Positions 46,316 through 55,454 of a stretch of DNA of 64,000 nt are shown here, piece by piece. Below the pieces are notes generated by a model. The model was not told where the DNA came from, ran no database searches, and worked only from the letters and a program-made list of their open reading frames with translations. Numbering within the stretch: position 1 is the first letter of the stretch; the number at the start of each line of letters is the position of its first letter. The stretch is from Candidatus Enterococcus huntleyi (GTDB lineage Bacteria > Bacillota > Bacilli > Lactobacillales > Enterococcaceae), in NCBI RefSeq assembly GCF_009933175.1, contig NZ_MAEJ01000003.1, positions 62,001 through 126,000 on the forward strand, written 5' to 3'. The position numbers and the translations under genes were made by a program.

Positions 46316-48961
46316 ATGACAAAAAATAAATTATTATTAGTTGATGGGAATAGTGTAGCATTTCGTGCTTTCTTTGCCCTCCATAATTCACTGGAGCGTT
46401 TTAAGAATAAGAACGGGCTCCATACAAATGCTATTTATGCGTTTAACAATATGTTTGAAAACGTCATGGAAAAAGAAAAACCCACCCACGTTTTAGTGGC
46501 TTTTGATGCAGGCAAAACTACTTTTAGAACAGAAATGTATGCTGATTATAAGGCAGGTCGCTCGAAAACTCCGGGGGAATTTAAAGAACAAATGCCTTAT
46601 ATTCGTGAGTTATTAACGGGACTTGGCGTGAAATATTATGAGTTGGCTAATTATGAAGCCGACGATATTATCGGCACGTTATCGGTTTTAGCACCAAAAG
46701 ATGAATTCGATGTCGTAGTGCTCTCTGGGGACCGAGATTTAACCCAGTTGACGACGGATTCGGTGAAGGTCGACATTACCATTAAAGGCGTCAGCGATTT
46801 GGAAACCTATACGCCAGCCTATTTAGCAGAAAAATATGATGGGCTCGTGCCTAAACAAATCATCGATATGAAAGGGCTAGCTGGAGATACCTCTGACAAC
46901 ATTCCTGGTGTGACAAAAATCGGTGAAAAAACAGCGATTAAATTACTGAAGGAATACGGTTCTGTCGAGGGTGTCTATGAAAATATTGACAGTATGAAAG
47001 CTAGTAAAATGAAAGAAAACCTGATTAATGATAAAGAAAAAGCTTTCCTTTCTAAACAACTTGCGACAATTAATACAGAGGCACCGATTGAAATATCGCT
47101 TGATTCTCTGAAGTATGAGGGCAAAGATTTAGATAAATTAGTCCCTTTTTACAAAGAAATGGATTTCAAGCAGTTTTTAGCTAAATTGAATGTCCAAGAA
47201 GAAGAAGTCGAAATGCAGGATATCAATTTTGATGTCGTCAATGAGTATTCAGCTGAGATGTTTACCACGGGGATGTCTTTATATGTCGAAATGCTAGGGG
47301 ACAATTATCATTTGGAAGACATCGTAGGAGTCGCTTGGGGCAATAAAACCAAAGTCTATGTGACCAATGATTTGGCTATTTTTGAAAATCAACATTTTAA
47401 AGCGTGGTTAGAGGATGCGACAATGTTGAAGAATGTCTATGATGCCAAACGGACATTTGTTGCCTTAAATCGCTATGTTACGAAGACGCAAGGCATTGAT
47501 TTTGACGTCCTTTTAGCCGCTTATCTACTAGATACCAATGATAATAGTAATGATATTGAAGGTGTCGCTCAACATTATGGCTACACTGAAGTCCGTTCTG
47601 ACGAAGCTGTCTACGGGAAGGGTGCCAAACGTGGATTACCGGCCGATGAAGAAGACTTTTTTGCTCATCTTGCCAGAAAAGTTACCGCGATTGATGCCTT
47701 ATCAGAGAAGCTGAACAAAGAATTAGAAGAAAAAAATCAAGCAGACCTATTTTATAAAATGGAGCTGCCGTTATCGATGATTCTTGCCGAGATGGAGATT
47801 ACCGGAATTACTGTTGACCCAACGCGCTTGCATACAATGAAGGGTGAATTTTCAACAAAATTACAAGAAATCGAAACGAAAATTTATGCAGAAGCGGGCG
47901 AAGAATTTAATTTAAATTCACCGAAGCAATTAGGCGTCATCTTATTTGAAAAGATGGGCTTACCAGTGATTAAAAAGACCAAAACAGGCTATTCGACAGC
48001 GGTTGATGTGTTGGAACAATTGCGTGAACAAGCACCGATTGTCGATGATATCTTAGTCTATCGTCAAATTTCTAAAATTCAATCGACTTATGTGGAAGGC
48101 TTATTAAAAGTTATTCAGTCGGATAATAAGGTCCATACGCGTTATGTTCAAACATTGACTCAAACAGGACGACTGAGCTCTGTCGATCCAAACTTGCAAA
48201 ATATCCCGATTCGTTTAGAAGAAGGGCGCAAGATTCGTCAAGCTTTTGTTCCAAGAGATAAGAATTGGCTGATGTATTCTTCTGATTACTCGCAGATTGA
48301 GCTACGTGTCTTAGCTCATATTTCAAACGATGAACATCTGAAAGAAGCTTTTATTGAGGGACAGGATATTCACTCAAGTACGGCGATGCGGGTCTTTGGT
48401 ATCGAAAAAGCTGAAGATGTGACACCGAATATGAGACGTCAAGCGAAAGCCGTCAACTTCGGGATTGTGTACGGCATCTCAGACTATGGCTTATCACAAA
48501 ACTTAGGGATTACGCGAAAAGAAGCGCAGCAATATATTGATACCTATTTTGAAAAATATCCTGGAGTTAAAAAGTATATGGAAGACGTTGTCGTGGAAGC
48601 GAAGGATAAAGGCTTTGTTGAAACGTTATATAATCGTCGTCGCTACTTACCAGATATTAACTCGCGCAACTTTAATATTCGCTCGTTTGCTGAACGAACA
48701 GCAATTAACACGCCGATTCAGGGCAGTGCCGCTGATATTTTAAAAATTGCCATGATTGATTTAGCGAAACGTTTGAAGGAAGAAGAATTGGAAGCAACGA
48801 TGCTCTTACAAGTACACGATGAGTTGGTATTCGAAGTGCCAGAGCATGAGTTAGAAACTTTAGATAAGCTAGTCAAAGAAGTGATGGAAAATGCCGTGGC
48901 TTTACATGTCCCTATAATTACTGATAGTAGTTGGGGTAAAACATGGTACGAAGCAAAATAA
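46316..48961 (+). CDS. polA: DNA polymerase I
   Basis: The 881-residue repair polymerase carries an N-terminal FEN-type 5'-3' exonuclease (about 1-300; LLVDGNSVAFRAFFAL, YEADDIIGTLS, SDNIPGVTKIGEKTA), a 3'-5' exonuclease-like domain that lacks the catalytic acidic residues (LYVEMLGDN in place of the usual DxE), and the family A polymerase domain with motif A DYSQIELRVLAH, motif B RRQAKAVNFGIVYG and motif C QVHDELVFEVP. The ATG at 46316 behind GAGAGG is preferred to an upstream TTG. Followed by mutM and coaE, as in Firmicutes. Confidence 0.96.
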   Translation: MTKNKLLLVDGNSVAFRAFFALHNSLERFKNKNGLHTNAIYAFNNMFENVMEKEKPTHVLVAFDAGKTTFRTEMYADYKAGRSKTPGEFKEQMPYIRELLTGLGVKYYELANYEADDIIGTLSVLAPKDEFDVVVLSGDRDLTQLTTDSVKVDITIKGVSDLETYTPAYLAEKYDGLVPKQIIDMKGLAGDTSDNIPGVTKIGEKTAIKLLKEYGSVEGVYENIDSMKASKMKENLINDKEKAFLSKQLATINTEAPIEISLDSLKYEGKDLDKLVPFYKEMDFKQFLAKLNVQEEEVEMQDINFDVVNEYSAEMFTTGMSLYVEMLGDNYHLEDIVGVAWGNKTKVYVTNDLAIFENQHFKAWLEDATMLKNVYDAKRTFVALNRYVTKTQGIDFDVLLAAYLLDTNDNSNDIEGVAQHYGYTEVRSDEAVYGKGAKRGLPADEEDFFAHLARKVTAIDALSEKLNKELEEKNQADLFYKMELPLSMILAEMEITGITVDPTRLHTMKGEFSTKLQEIETKIYAEAGEEFNLNSPKQLGVILFEKMGLPVIKKTKTGYSTAVDVLEQLREQAPIVDDILVYRQISKIQSTYVEGLLKVIQSDNKVHTRYVQTLTQTGRLSSVDPNLQNIPIRLEEGRKIRQAFVPRDKNWLMYSSDYSQIELRVLAHISNDEHLKEAFIEGQDIHSSTAMRVFGIEKAEDVTPNMRRQAKAVNFGIVYGISDYGLSQNLGITRKEAQQYIDTYFEKYPGVKKYMEDVVVEAKDKGFVETLYNRRRYLPDINSRNFNIRSFAERTAINTPIQGSAADILKIAMIDLAKRLKEEELEATMLLQVHDELVFEVPEHELETLDKLVKEVMENAVALHVPIITDSSWGKTWYEAK

Positions 48962-48972
48962 TAAATCTAATT

Positions 48973-49013
48973 GACTGGGGAAGTAAGAGCTACAAAGCCT
49001 TACTTTTCCAGTC
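48973..49013 (+). other. Stem-loop without T-run between polA and mutM
   Basis: A 15-bp stem with two G-T pairs (48973-48987 with 48999-49013) is followed by TAAAAAATG and so is not an intrinsic terminator. It could stabilise or help process the polA-mutM-coaE message. Confidence 0.55.
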
Positions 49014-49046
49014 TAAAAAATGATTATTAAGTGTGAGGTGAAAACT

Positions 49047-49889
49047 ATGCCAGAATTACCAGAAGTTGAAACCGTTCGAAAAGGGCTTGAACGATTAGTT
49101 GTTGGGAAAACGATTGAATCTGTCAAAATTTTATGGCCGCGAATTATCGAACGACCAGAATCTGATTTATTTGCGACAGAATTGATTGGACAGTCGATTG
49201 AAGCAGTCCATCGTAGAGGAAAATATTTACTCTTTCAACTAACAAATTGGGAATTAGTCTCTCATTTGCGCATGGAAGGCAAATATGAATTTTATCCAAA
49301 CGATCCGCTTGTGTCTAAGCATACCCATGTTATTTTTCATTTTACCGATGGCAGTCAGCTACACTACAATGACGTCAGAAAGTTTGGGCGGATGGCGCTG
49401 ATTCCTAAAGGCACCAGTGGCACATACAAATCATTAGCGACCTTAGGACCAGAACCTTTGCCAGAAGTCTTCAAGTTAGCTGAATTCGAAAAAGGCTTGA
49501 AAAAATCTCATAAAGCGATTAAGCCTTTATTATTAGATCAAAAGCTCGTGACAGGTTTAGGGAATATCTATGTGGATGAAGCCTTATGGCAGGCCAAAAT
49601 TCATCCGGAACAACCAGCGGATACATTGAACAAAAAAGAAATTACGACTTTACGATTAGCTATCATAGATGTCTTAGGAAAAGCTGTTGAGGCTGGTGGT
49701 ACAACGATTCGAAGTTATCTGAATGCATTAGGTGAAGCGGGGAAATTTCAAGTTTCTCTGGAGGCATACGGTCAAACAGGTGTCCCGTGTTCTCGCTGTG
49801 GCACGGCTATTATTAAAACAAAAGTTGCGCAAAGAGGTACTCACTATTGTCCAAACTGTCAGAAATTGAAAGTGAGGAAGGTACGATGA
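49047..49889 (+). CDS. mutM: Formamidopyrimidine-DNA glycosylase
   Basis: MutM/Fpg excises 8-oxoguanine and ring-opened purines and cuts the abasic site. The family needs an N-terminal proline, so the ATG at 49047 (MPELPEVETVRKGL) is the start despite an open frame to 49020. P2 and E3 form the active site, a lysine follows in HRRGKYLLF near residue 57, and a C-terminal zinc finger has two CxxC pairs (CSRCGTAI, CPNCQKL). 280 residues, normal length. It overlaps coaE by 4 bp (ATGA). Confidence 0.96.
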   Translation: MPELPEVETVRKGLERLVVGKTIESVKILWPRIIERPESDLFATELIGQSIEAVHRRGKYLLFQLTNWELVSHLRMEGKYEFYPNDPLVSKHTHVIFHFTDGSQLHYNDVRKFGRMALIPKGTSGTYKSLATLGPEPLPEVFKLAEFEKGLKKSHKAIKPLLLDQKLVTGLGNIYVDEALWQAKIHPEQPADTLNKKEITTLRLAIIDVLGKAVEAGGTTIRSYLNALGEAGKFQVSLEAYGQTGVPCSRCGTAIIKTKVAQRGTHYCPNCQKLKVRKVR

Positions 49890-50494
49890 GTTTCGTCTTA
49901 GGGATCACAGGGGGGATTTCGACGGGGAAGAGTAGTGTGGTCTCGATTTTTGAAAAACACGGCTACCCAATTGTCGATGCCGACAAAGTGGCACGATTAG
50001 TTGTCGAACCAGGTACACCGGGGCTACAAGCGATTGTTGAGAGTTTTGGCTCCGAAATTTTAACTACTGATAAACAGTTAGATCGCAAACGACTAGGAAA
50101 AATTATCTTTCAGTCTGAGGCGCAACGAACAAAATTAAATCGTCTATTAAATCCATTTATCCGGACTGAAATCTTAGCTCAGATTGATGAAAAGAAACAA
50201 CAGTCACCGTTAGTCATTGTTGATATCCCATTACTATATGAGGGCCATTATGAAGCCTCTGTCTCGAAAATTGCCGTCGTATATATTCCTGAAGCAGTGC
50301 AATTGGAGCGCTTGATGAAACGAGATCAATTGACTCATGATGAAGCACTCAAGCGAGTAAAAAGCCAAATGAGTATTGAGGAAAAGAAACAGAAAGCGGA
50401 TATTCTCTTTGACAATCAAGGAACCAGAGAAGAAACACAACAGCAAGTGGAGAACTGGATTAAGCAATTTGAACTGGCTAATAAACAACTATAA
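49886..50494 (+). CDS. coaE: Dephospho-CoA kinase
   Basis: CoaE phosphorylates the ribose of dephospho-CoA, the last step of coenzyme A synthesis. The 202-residue protein begins with the P-loop GITGGISTGKSSV and has DADKVARLVV and VVDIPLLYEG (the lid and CoA-binding region) downstream. The ATG at 49886 overlaps the mutM stop and follows GTGAGGAAGG. Part of the polA-mutM-coaE cluster, a common Firmicute order. Confidence 0.95.
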   Translation: MSFVLGITGGISTGKSSVVSIFEKHGYPIVDADKVARLVVEPGTPGLQAIVESFGSEILTTDKQLDRKRLGKIIFQSEAQRTKLNRLLNPFIRTEILAQIDEKKQQSPLVIVDIPLLYEGHYEASVSKIAVVYIPEAVQLERLMKRDQLTHDEALKRVKSQMSIEEKKQKADILFDNQGTREETQQQVENWIKQFELANKQL

Positions 50495-50556
50495 AATCAC
50501 AATATACTTGAGTGTGTCGGAAATTGTCGTAGGCACTTTACTATATGTATAAATAG

Positions 50557-50586
50557 GGGTATGACAAAATTTTGTCATACCCTTTC
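50557..50586. terminator. Palindromic terminator after coaE
   Basis: A perfect 26-bp palindrome (50557-50582; arms GGGTATGACAAAA and complement) is followed by TTTCTT. It can act in both directions. Confidence 0.75.
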
Positions 50587-50698
50587 TTGATGAATTAAAG
50601 CCTTGTGGGAAACTAGATATTCTTGTATAAGTGAGTCTGACGCTAGGGTACAGATCTAAAATTAATCTTTTCGCCTTGAGGTTTTCCTTGGAAGGTAC

Positions 50699-50724
50699 GC
50701 AACTAGCCACAAGTATTTAAAAAG
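50699..50724 (+). repeat. Intergenic repeat, direct copy 1
   Basis: CGCAACTAGCCACAAGTATT plus AAAAA matches copy 2 at 50997 exactly. Downstream, AACTAGC can pair with GCTAGTT, and ATTTAAAAAGTAG pairs with CTGCTTTTTAAAT with one mismatch. Confidence 0.75.
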
Positions 50725-50872
50725 TAGCTAGTTTACTGCTTTTTAAATGATAGGATTGAAGATGATAAGCCTTGTAAACGTTGTAAAATCGGGATTCAAT
50801 GGATTAATTATATAAAAGCATCTGAAATTAATTTACATTTAGCCGCAAATTTCAGTCTTTAGTGCTTTTTTT

Positions 50873-50890
50873 CACTTGTGGCTAGTTGCG
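50873..50890 (-). repeat. Intergenic repeat, inverted copy
   Basis: CACTTGTGGCTAGTTGCG is the reverse complement of the first part of the direct copies, with one base different at its outer end. Confidence 0.7.
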
Positions 50891-50996
50891 GTGTTTTTAC
50901 GCAATGAAGCAACATCAAAAAAAGTATAAATCCTTTACCTAGTGGGTTTTGTCAGCAAAACTAGCTTTTTTGCCTCGCTTTTCCCCTTAAAAGATG

Positions 50997-51022
50997 CGCA
51001 ACTAGCCACAAGTATTTAAAAA
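50997..51022 (+). repeat. Intergenic repeat, direct copy 2
   Basis: It is identical to copy 1 over 26 bp, and the DNA before it (TTTTTGCCTCGCTTTTCC) also resembles that before copy 1. Here GCAACT pairs with AGTTGC followed by seven T residues, a terminator-like hairpin (about 50998-51037). Confidence 0.75.
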
Positions 51023-51182
51023 AAGTTGCTTTTTTTCGTTTTTTTTTAGTATTTATTCTATTTTGAAATAACAGATTAAGATTTGTTCAATTAGATAATT
51101 ATTAACTCAGATGGGTAAATAATTACAGGCCAGCTTAACTTGTGTTTGACTTCTGATGTCTTACTGATTAGCTAATACAGTC

Positions 51183-51218
51183 AAAAAACTCGGCTTGTTT
51201 CTATTGTCGAGTTTTTTT
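51183..51218 (-). terminator. Terminator of the polysaccharide deacetylase gene
   Basis: A 10-bp stem AAAAAACTCG (51183-51192) with CGAGTTTTTT (51208-51217) gives T residues on both strands; it lies right behind the minus-strand gene. Confidence 0.75.
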
Positions 51219-51221
51219 GAT

Positions 51222-52640
51222 TTAGAAGACATTAATTTCTCGCGACCCACCAAAGTATTGCGTGCGACTACGGGGACCTTCGAAAATGGTATTAATTGTT
51301 GTAAATTCATAACCCTGTTCTTTGAGAGAATGGATTAAGGGCTGGACAGCATCAACGCTAGTTTCATGAATATCATGTAATAAAATGACTGAATGATCCT
51401 CTAATTGATTGTTGATGGTATCAACAATGGTTTCTGCTTTGCCTTTTTTCCAATCCTCGGTATCAATATTCCAGTGAATCAAGGGTTGATCTAAGGTTTT
51501 AGCAATAGACTCTTTCATTGCCCCATAAGGTGGACGAATATATCTGGGTAATTGTCCGGTAGCATTATAGACCACTTTATCGGTCTCCTGCATCTCTAAT
51601 TTAACTGCATCAGCCGTGAGTTCTGTCAAATTTTTGTGGTCAAATGAATGATTGCCGATAACATGTCCATCAGAAATAATCTCCTGTAGCACTTCTGGAT
51701 ATAGCTGTGCTTGACTGCCTAAAACAAAGAAAGTTGCTGGTACTTGTTCCTCTTTTAATATTGTTAGCAGTTTTTTAGTTGTTCCAGGCAGTGGGCCATC
51801 ATCAAAGGTGAGCGCTACTTGTTTATTTGAGCTTTTAGGGAAATAGTTTATTGAAACAGTCTTTGGATTTAAATAATAGGCAAATTCAGCCCAAGGAAAT
51901 AGAACAGTCGAAACGTCTCCTACAGGTTGGGCTAGCTTCACTTGAATCCCCATATCATTGACTTTAGTTACGGTTAATTCACTAGTCTTAAAAGGGGCTT
52001 TGGCCAAGACTTGATCGAGGATTGCTGAACCATCCTTACTGTTGTTTAGGATTTCTTGTTGAATGAGAAAATGGCTATGCATCAATTCGGTATCATCAGA
52101 GAAAAAATCAGTGATTACTGGAAGTCTTTTTGTATCTTTTTTGACAAAATGAGCCTCTCCAGAATTTGAATCTGCTCGATCAAAAGCGTGTTTTTCTTCA
52201 TTCCATGTATAGCTAGAAAAATCATAATAGACGCGCGTTAAGCTATCCGAAAAGTCTTCTGAGACTTCTTTTCCGGTAACAATGTCTGGCGCGTTCTCTT
52301 TAGGGAAATGGCTAAATAAAAGACCTAAATCATCTTCATTATTCTGATTATCTATCAGGAAAGTCTGTTCTTCTGTTGAATAATTTTGACTCTTTAGCCA
52401 TTTTTGATCAGCCAATTGTTTCAATAATGAGCGCGTTGCCTGCTCTTTATCAGAAAGAAGCTTAGACGAAACTGTTGCTCCAGCTTCCTCAGGCTGTGGA
52501 GTTAAGTCGTTGATTAAACTATTTATTGCGTAGATAGTGCCAATTAGAAAGAGACCGCCGACTGGTAAAAATGAAAGCCAACTGTTCGTTTTCCGTTTCT
52601 TTTGGTGTCTTTGTCTTCTTGATTGATAGGGTTGAGTCAT
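51222..52640 (-). CDS. Membrane-anchored polysaccharide deacetylase, PgdA-like
   Basis: The 472-residue protein has a basic N-terminus, one membrane helix (about 22-42), a central beta/alpha region of about 200 residues and a C-terminal NodB domain (about 275-460). Catalytic motifs are TFDDGP, NHSFDH (zinc ligands), RPPYG, DTEDW and LLHDIHE. It is of the PgdA type, which removes acetyl groups from peptidoglycan GlcNAc and gives lysozyme resistance. It acts outside the membrane. The exact polymer is inferred. The gene is a single unit. Confidence 0.88.
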   Translation of the reverse strand: MTQPYQSRRQRHQKKRKTNSWLSFLPVGGLFLIGTIYAINSLINDLTPQPEEAGATVSSKLLSDKEQATRSLLKQLADQKWLKSQNYSTEEQTFLIDNQNNEDDLGLLFSHFPKENAPDIVTGKEVSEDFSDSLTRVYYDFSSYTWNEEKHAFDRADSNSGEAHFVKKDTKRLPVITDFFSDDTELMHSHFLIQQEILNNSKDGSAILDQVLAKAPFKTSELTVTKVNDMGIQVKLAQPVGDVSTVLFPWAEFAYYLNPKTVSINYFPKSSNKQVALTFDDGPLPGTTKKLLTILKEEQVPATFFVLGSQAQLYPEVLQEIISDGHVIGNHSFDHKNLTELTADAVKLEMQETDKVVYNATGQLPRYIRPPYGAMKESIAKTLDQPLIHWNIDTEDWKKGKAETIVDTINNQLEDHSVILLHDIHETSVDAVQPLIHSLKEQGYEFTTINTIFEGPRSRTQYFGGSREINVF

Positions 52641-52805
52641 GAAAAAATTCTCCTTAGAAATAGTACTAATTTAGGGTAACATGGTTACATACTAGATTCA
52701 ATCTCTCCTTATAAATTAGTTGGACTATTTATTACTTAAAACAAAAGCGTCAGATAAATAGACTAAATAAATACTGAAACGTCTTCAAAATATATTGCGT
52801 ATTTT

Positions 52806-52834
52806 TTGAAGATGAGCACATATTTTGTTATTCT
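52806..52834 (+). promoter_or_regulatory. Promoter of the CsbD-like gene with overlapping palindrome
   Basis: TTGAAG and TATTCT are 17 bp apart (52806-52811, 52829-52834). An inverted repeat CTTCAAAA/TTTTGAAG (52783-52790 with 52804-52811) overlaps the -35 and could be an operator. Tentative. Confidence 0.4.
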
Positions 52835-52857
52835 ATTAAGTAAGAAGAGGAGGACGT

Positions 52858-53196
52858 ATGATGAGTGGAATGAAAGAACAATCAGATAAACTTGTCGGTT
52901 CTGTAAAAGAGAAAATGGGGGATTTATTGAATAATCCACAACTTAAAGAATCGGGTAAGGAACAAGCTGACCAAGCAACTGAGCTGATTCAAAAGAAAAA
53001 AGAACGCTTAAAAGAGTTAGAGGATAGTTATGACGAGCTTGCTGCGCAAAAGCAAGACTTAACAAAAGCCCAAATTGAAACGCCTGAAGAAGACCAGAAT
53101 CCAACTGAACATGTGAGTCAGGCACCGCATATTTCTCCGAAACAAGAAAGAGAAGAAATTCGTATGAAACATTACACTGGAATTGAAGAAAAATGA
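52858..53196 (+). CDS. CsbD-like small stress protein
   Basis: The 112-residue hydrophilic protein begins MMSGMKEQSDKLVGSVKEKMGDLLNNPQLKESGKEQADQ, matching the CsbD-like pattern of short repeated K/E/G-rich amphipathic segments. The rest is a coiled-coil-like stretch (QKKKERLKELEDSYDELAAQK) and a polar tail. CsbD-like proteins rise under general stress in several Firmicutes; their activity is unknown. Two ATGs (52858, 52861) stand behind GAGGAGG. A strong terminator follows. Confidence 0.7.
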   Translation: MMSGMKEQSDKLVGSVKEKMGDLLNNPQLKESGKEQADQATELIQKKKERLKELEDSYDELAAQKQDLTKAQIETPEEDQNPTEHVSQAPHISPKQEREEIRMKHYTGIEEK

Positions 53197-53200
53197 TAAT

Positions 53201-53258
53201 AAAACACCTTTATATAGAGCAGATAATCAGGTATTTTTGCTCATATAAAGGTGTTTTT
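53201..53258 (+). terminator. Terminator after the CsbD-like gene
   Basis: A 15-bp stem (53201-53215 with 53243-53257) plus an inner GAGCA/TGCTC pair is followed by T residues. Confidence 0.85.
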
Positions 53259-53561
53259 CTAGCTATTTATGAATTCTATTTTACGACTAGTTAAGTTGAG
53301 AAAGATCGACAAAAAATGCAGAAATATAGGGGATCAGAGTGTTATCAGGAGTGGCTAAAAAAACCAAGATCTTTTATCGGCTTTCTCATGGCTTTTTTTA
53401 AGTAGATTTATACGTCTGTAAAGAATTTCATGTTATAATATACACGTGACAACAGAGTAAGTAGTTAAAAGAGAGAGCAAACGTCTAAGTATAGACAGAA
53501 TCTCTATTTATATTATACGCACAATAATCAGTTAAAGAATAACAAACCCGAGGTGAAAGTC
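53259..53561 (+). promoter_or_regulatory. Spacer and extended -10 promoter of the nrdR operon
   Basis: A TGTTATAAT extended -10 (53431-53439) lies 123 bp before the nrdR start. Upstream are an AT-rich region and a poor hairpin. The long leader includes a small GTCTA/TAGAC hairpin (about 53483-53496). No open frame is seen here. Confidence 0.45.
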
Positions 53562-54041
53562 ATGCGTTGTACAAGATGTCAGAACAATAACTCTCGCGTT
53601 GTAGATAGTCGTCAAACAGATGATGGACGTGCTATCCGACGTCGGCGAGAATGCGAAAACTGTGGCTTCCGTTTCACTACATTTGAACGAATTGAAGCTG
53701 CGCCTTTATTAGTAATCAAAAAGAATGGGGATCGAGAAGAATTTAATCGCGAAAAGATTCTTCGTGGGTTAGTTCGCTCTGCTGAAAAACGGCCGATTGC
53801 CATTAAACAAATGGAAGCCATTGTGGACCATGTAGAAAATCGTGTACAGAATTTAGGAGAAAGTGAAGTCTCTACCAATTTAATCGGCGAATACGTGATG
53901 GAAGAGCTTGTTGATCTGGATGAGATTGCCTATATTCGCTTCGCGAGTGTGTACCGCCAATTTAAAGATATGTCTGTCTTTTTGAAAGAGCTTCAAGACA
54001 TTGTCGAAAAGGCGAAATCAGAAAATAAAAATAAAGAGTAG
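53562..54041 (+). CDS. nrdR: Transcriptional repressor NrdR
   Basis: NrdR represses ribonucleotide reductase genes in response to ATP and dATP. The 159-residue protein has an N-terminal zinc ribbon (MRCTRCQNNNSRVVDSRQ and CENCGFRFTTFE) and a C-terminal ATP-cone domain (VIKKNGDREEFNREKILRGL). The ATG at 53562 behind GAGGTGAAAG fits the family start MRC; the in-frame GTG at 53553 is rejected. First gene of nrdR-dnaB-dnaI. Confidence 0.96.
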   Translation: MRCTRCQNNNSRVVDSRQTDDGRAIRRRRECENCGFRFTTFERIEAAPLLVIKKNGDREEFNREKILRGLVRSAEKRPIAIKQMEAIVDHVENRVQNLGESEVSTNLIGEYVMEELVDLDEIAYIRFASVYRQFKDMSVFLKELQDIVEKAKSENKNKE

Positions 54042-54059
54042 TCAAAAGGAGGCCTTTTC

Positions 54060-55454
54060 TTGGATAGTGCCTGGAAAGAAATCCAACCAAAAAATATTTA
54101 TCAAATTAGCCAAGCTATTCCCCACACTGATCTAGCAGAAAAGGCTTTGTTACAGTTATATCAACCTATTATTGGCGCGCAAGCATTGAGTCTGTATCTG
54201 CTAATGGTCAGTGAAGTGAATGAGTCCAATGGCTTAAGCCCTGAAGCGCTCCATGCGGAATTACTGACGATGTTAAATACCGGAATTCCTCAATTTTATG
54301 AAGCAAAAAACAAATTAGAGGGCATTGGTTTATTGGAAACTTATAAAAAGGTCACACCAGAAGTGGGGACAATGTTTCTGTATAAGCTTCTTTCTCCTAT
54401 GGAACCCATCGAATTTTTTAAAGATACGGTACTGTCTTTTCATTTGTTAAATTCGGTAGGTGAAAATAAATTTCACCGCTTGGTTCAATCGTTTGAACCT
54501 AAATCTGTCGATTTAACTGGATATCAGCCAATTACCAAAAAATTTTTGGAGGTCTATGGTTGGCATAATCAAGAATTAGGCGACAAAAATAGCCAATTAG
54601 AAAAAGTGAAAGACAAATTCGAGCAAAAAGCGGCTAAAAAAACCTTAGCAACTGAATTAAATGAGTTAAATTGGGAATTCATGAAAGAACTTCTGGATAG
54701 AAAAGTAGGAACGTCCGTAAGCGTTGAGGAGTCAGCCAAAGAAGTATTCACTTTGTATCACTCGATGTATGGTATTGATGAACTAAAATTAGTCGAGTTG
54801 AGTTTACCCGCAGTTGATCTACTTACGAATACATTAGAGAAAAAAGCTCTTCAACAACATTTGTCTGTAGCTAATCTACCTAGTCATCGACAATCAGAGA
54901 AAGAAACGCTTGAAGAAGAGTCTGCGGATGATAAAACGCGACGATTCAACACATTACGCCAAGAAGGTTTTAGTGAAAAAGAAATTCGCTTAGTCAAAGA
55001 TAGTGAAGAAATTCCGCCAATGATTTATTTAGAGGCAATGAAAGCCCAAAAAAATGGCTTTGTTACTAAAGATGAAACGTGGCTGATTCAAGATTTAATC
55101 ACGCAATCAGCATTAAAAAATAGCGTCATCAATGTGCTGGTTAATTATGTGCTGAATATTAAAAATAATCCTACTTTGACGCGTAGTTTTGTTAATAAAA
55201 TTGCCAATGATTGGTCCCAACTTAAGATTCAAACCACCGAAGATGCCGTACGCCATTTACGAACAGTGAAAGAAGAAGCGGCGAAAAAAAGTGAACGACC
55301 GACTCGACGAACTTCACAAAAACGTGTACGCCGTGAAAAGCTTCCAGAGTGGTTAAATAAACCCCAAGTAGAGGGGCCAGCGGATACGGAAAAACAAGAA
55401 GCCATTAATCGTAGGCTACAAAATTTTCTAGCCAAGAAGGAAGGTGAGGACTGA
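54060..55454 (+). CDS. dnaB: Replication initiation and membrane attachment protein DnaB
   Basis: This is Firmicute DnaB, a primosome protein that with DnaD and DnaI loads the replicative helicase at oriC; it is not the E. coli DnaB helicase. The 464-residue chain has N-terminal winged-helix DnaB/DnaD domains (YQPIIGAQALSLYLLMVSEV) and a C-terminal DnaD-like domain (about 300-400). The start is TTG at 54060 behind AAAAGGAGG at 7 bp. It shares one base with the dnaI start. Confidence 0.93.
   Translation: MDSAWKEIQPKNIYQISQAIPHTDLAEKALLQLYQPIIGAQALSLYLLMVSEVNESNGLSPEALHAELLTMLNTGIPQFYEAKNKLEGIGLLETYKKVTPEVGTMFLYKLLSPMEPIEFFKDTVLSFHLLNSVGENKFHRLVQSFEPKSVDLTGYQPITKKFLEVYGWHNQELGDKNSQLEKVKDKFEQKAAKKTLATELNELNWEFMKELLDRKVGTSVSVEESAKEVFTLYHSMYGIDELKLVELSLPAVDLLTNTLEKKALQQHLSVANLPSHRQSEKETLEEESADDKTRRFNTLRQEGFSEKEIRLVKDSEEIPPMIYLEAMKAQKNGFVTKDETWLIQDLITQSALKNSVINVLVNYVLNIKNNPTLTRSFVNKIANDWSQLKIQTTEDAVRHLRTVKEEAAKKSERPTRRTSQKRVRREKLPEWLNKPQVEGPADTEKQEAINRRLQNFLAKKEGED

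Larger units (their letters stand above)
50495..51221. other. 727-bp gene-free stretch with repeats
   Basis: No open frame with a ribosome binding site is visible. The stretch holds the coaE terminator, three copies of an 18-26-bp motif (one inverted), two diverged copies of a larger unit around that motif, several hairpins with T-runs and the terminator of the deacetylase gene. It may be a decayed mobile element or a pair of small RNA genes. Confidence 0.5.

Noticed and set aside
48973-49013. Terminator between polA and mutM
   Set aside because: The stem is strong but neither strand has a T-run after it, so it is listed only as a stem-loop.
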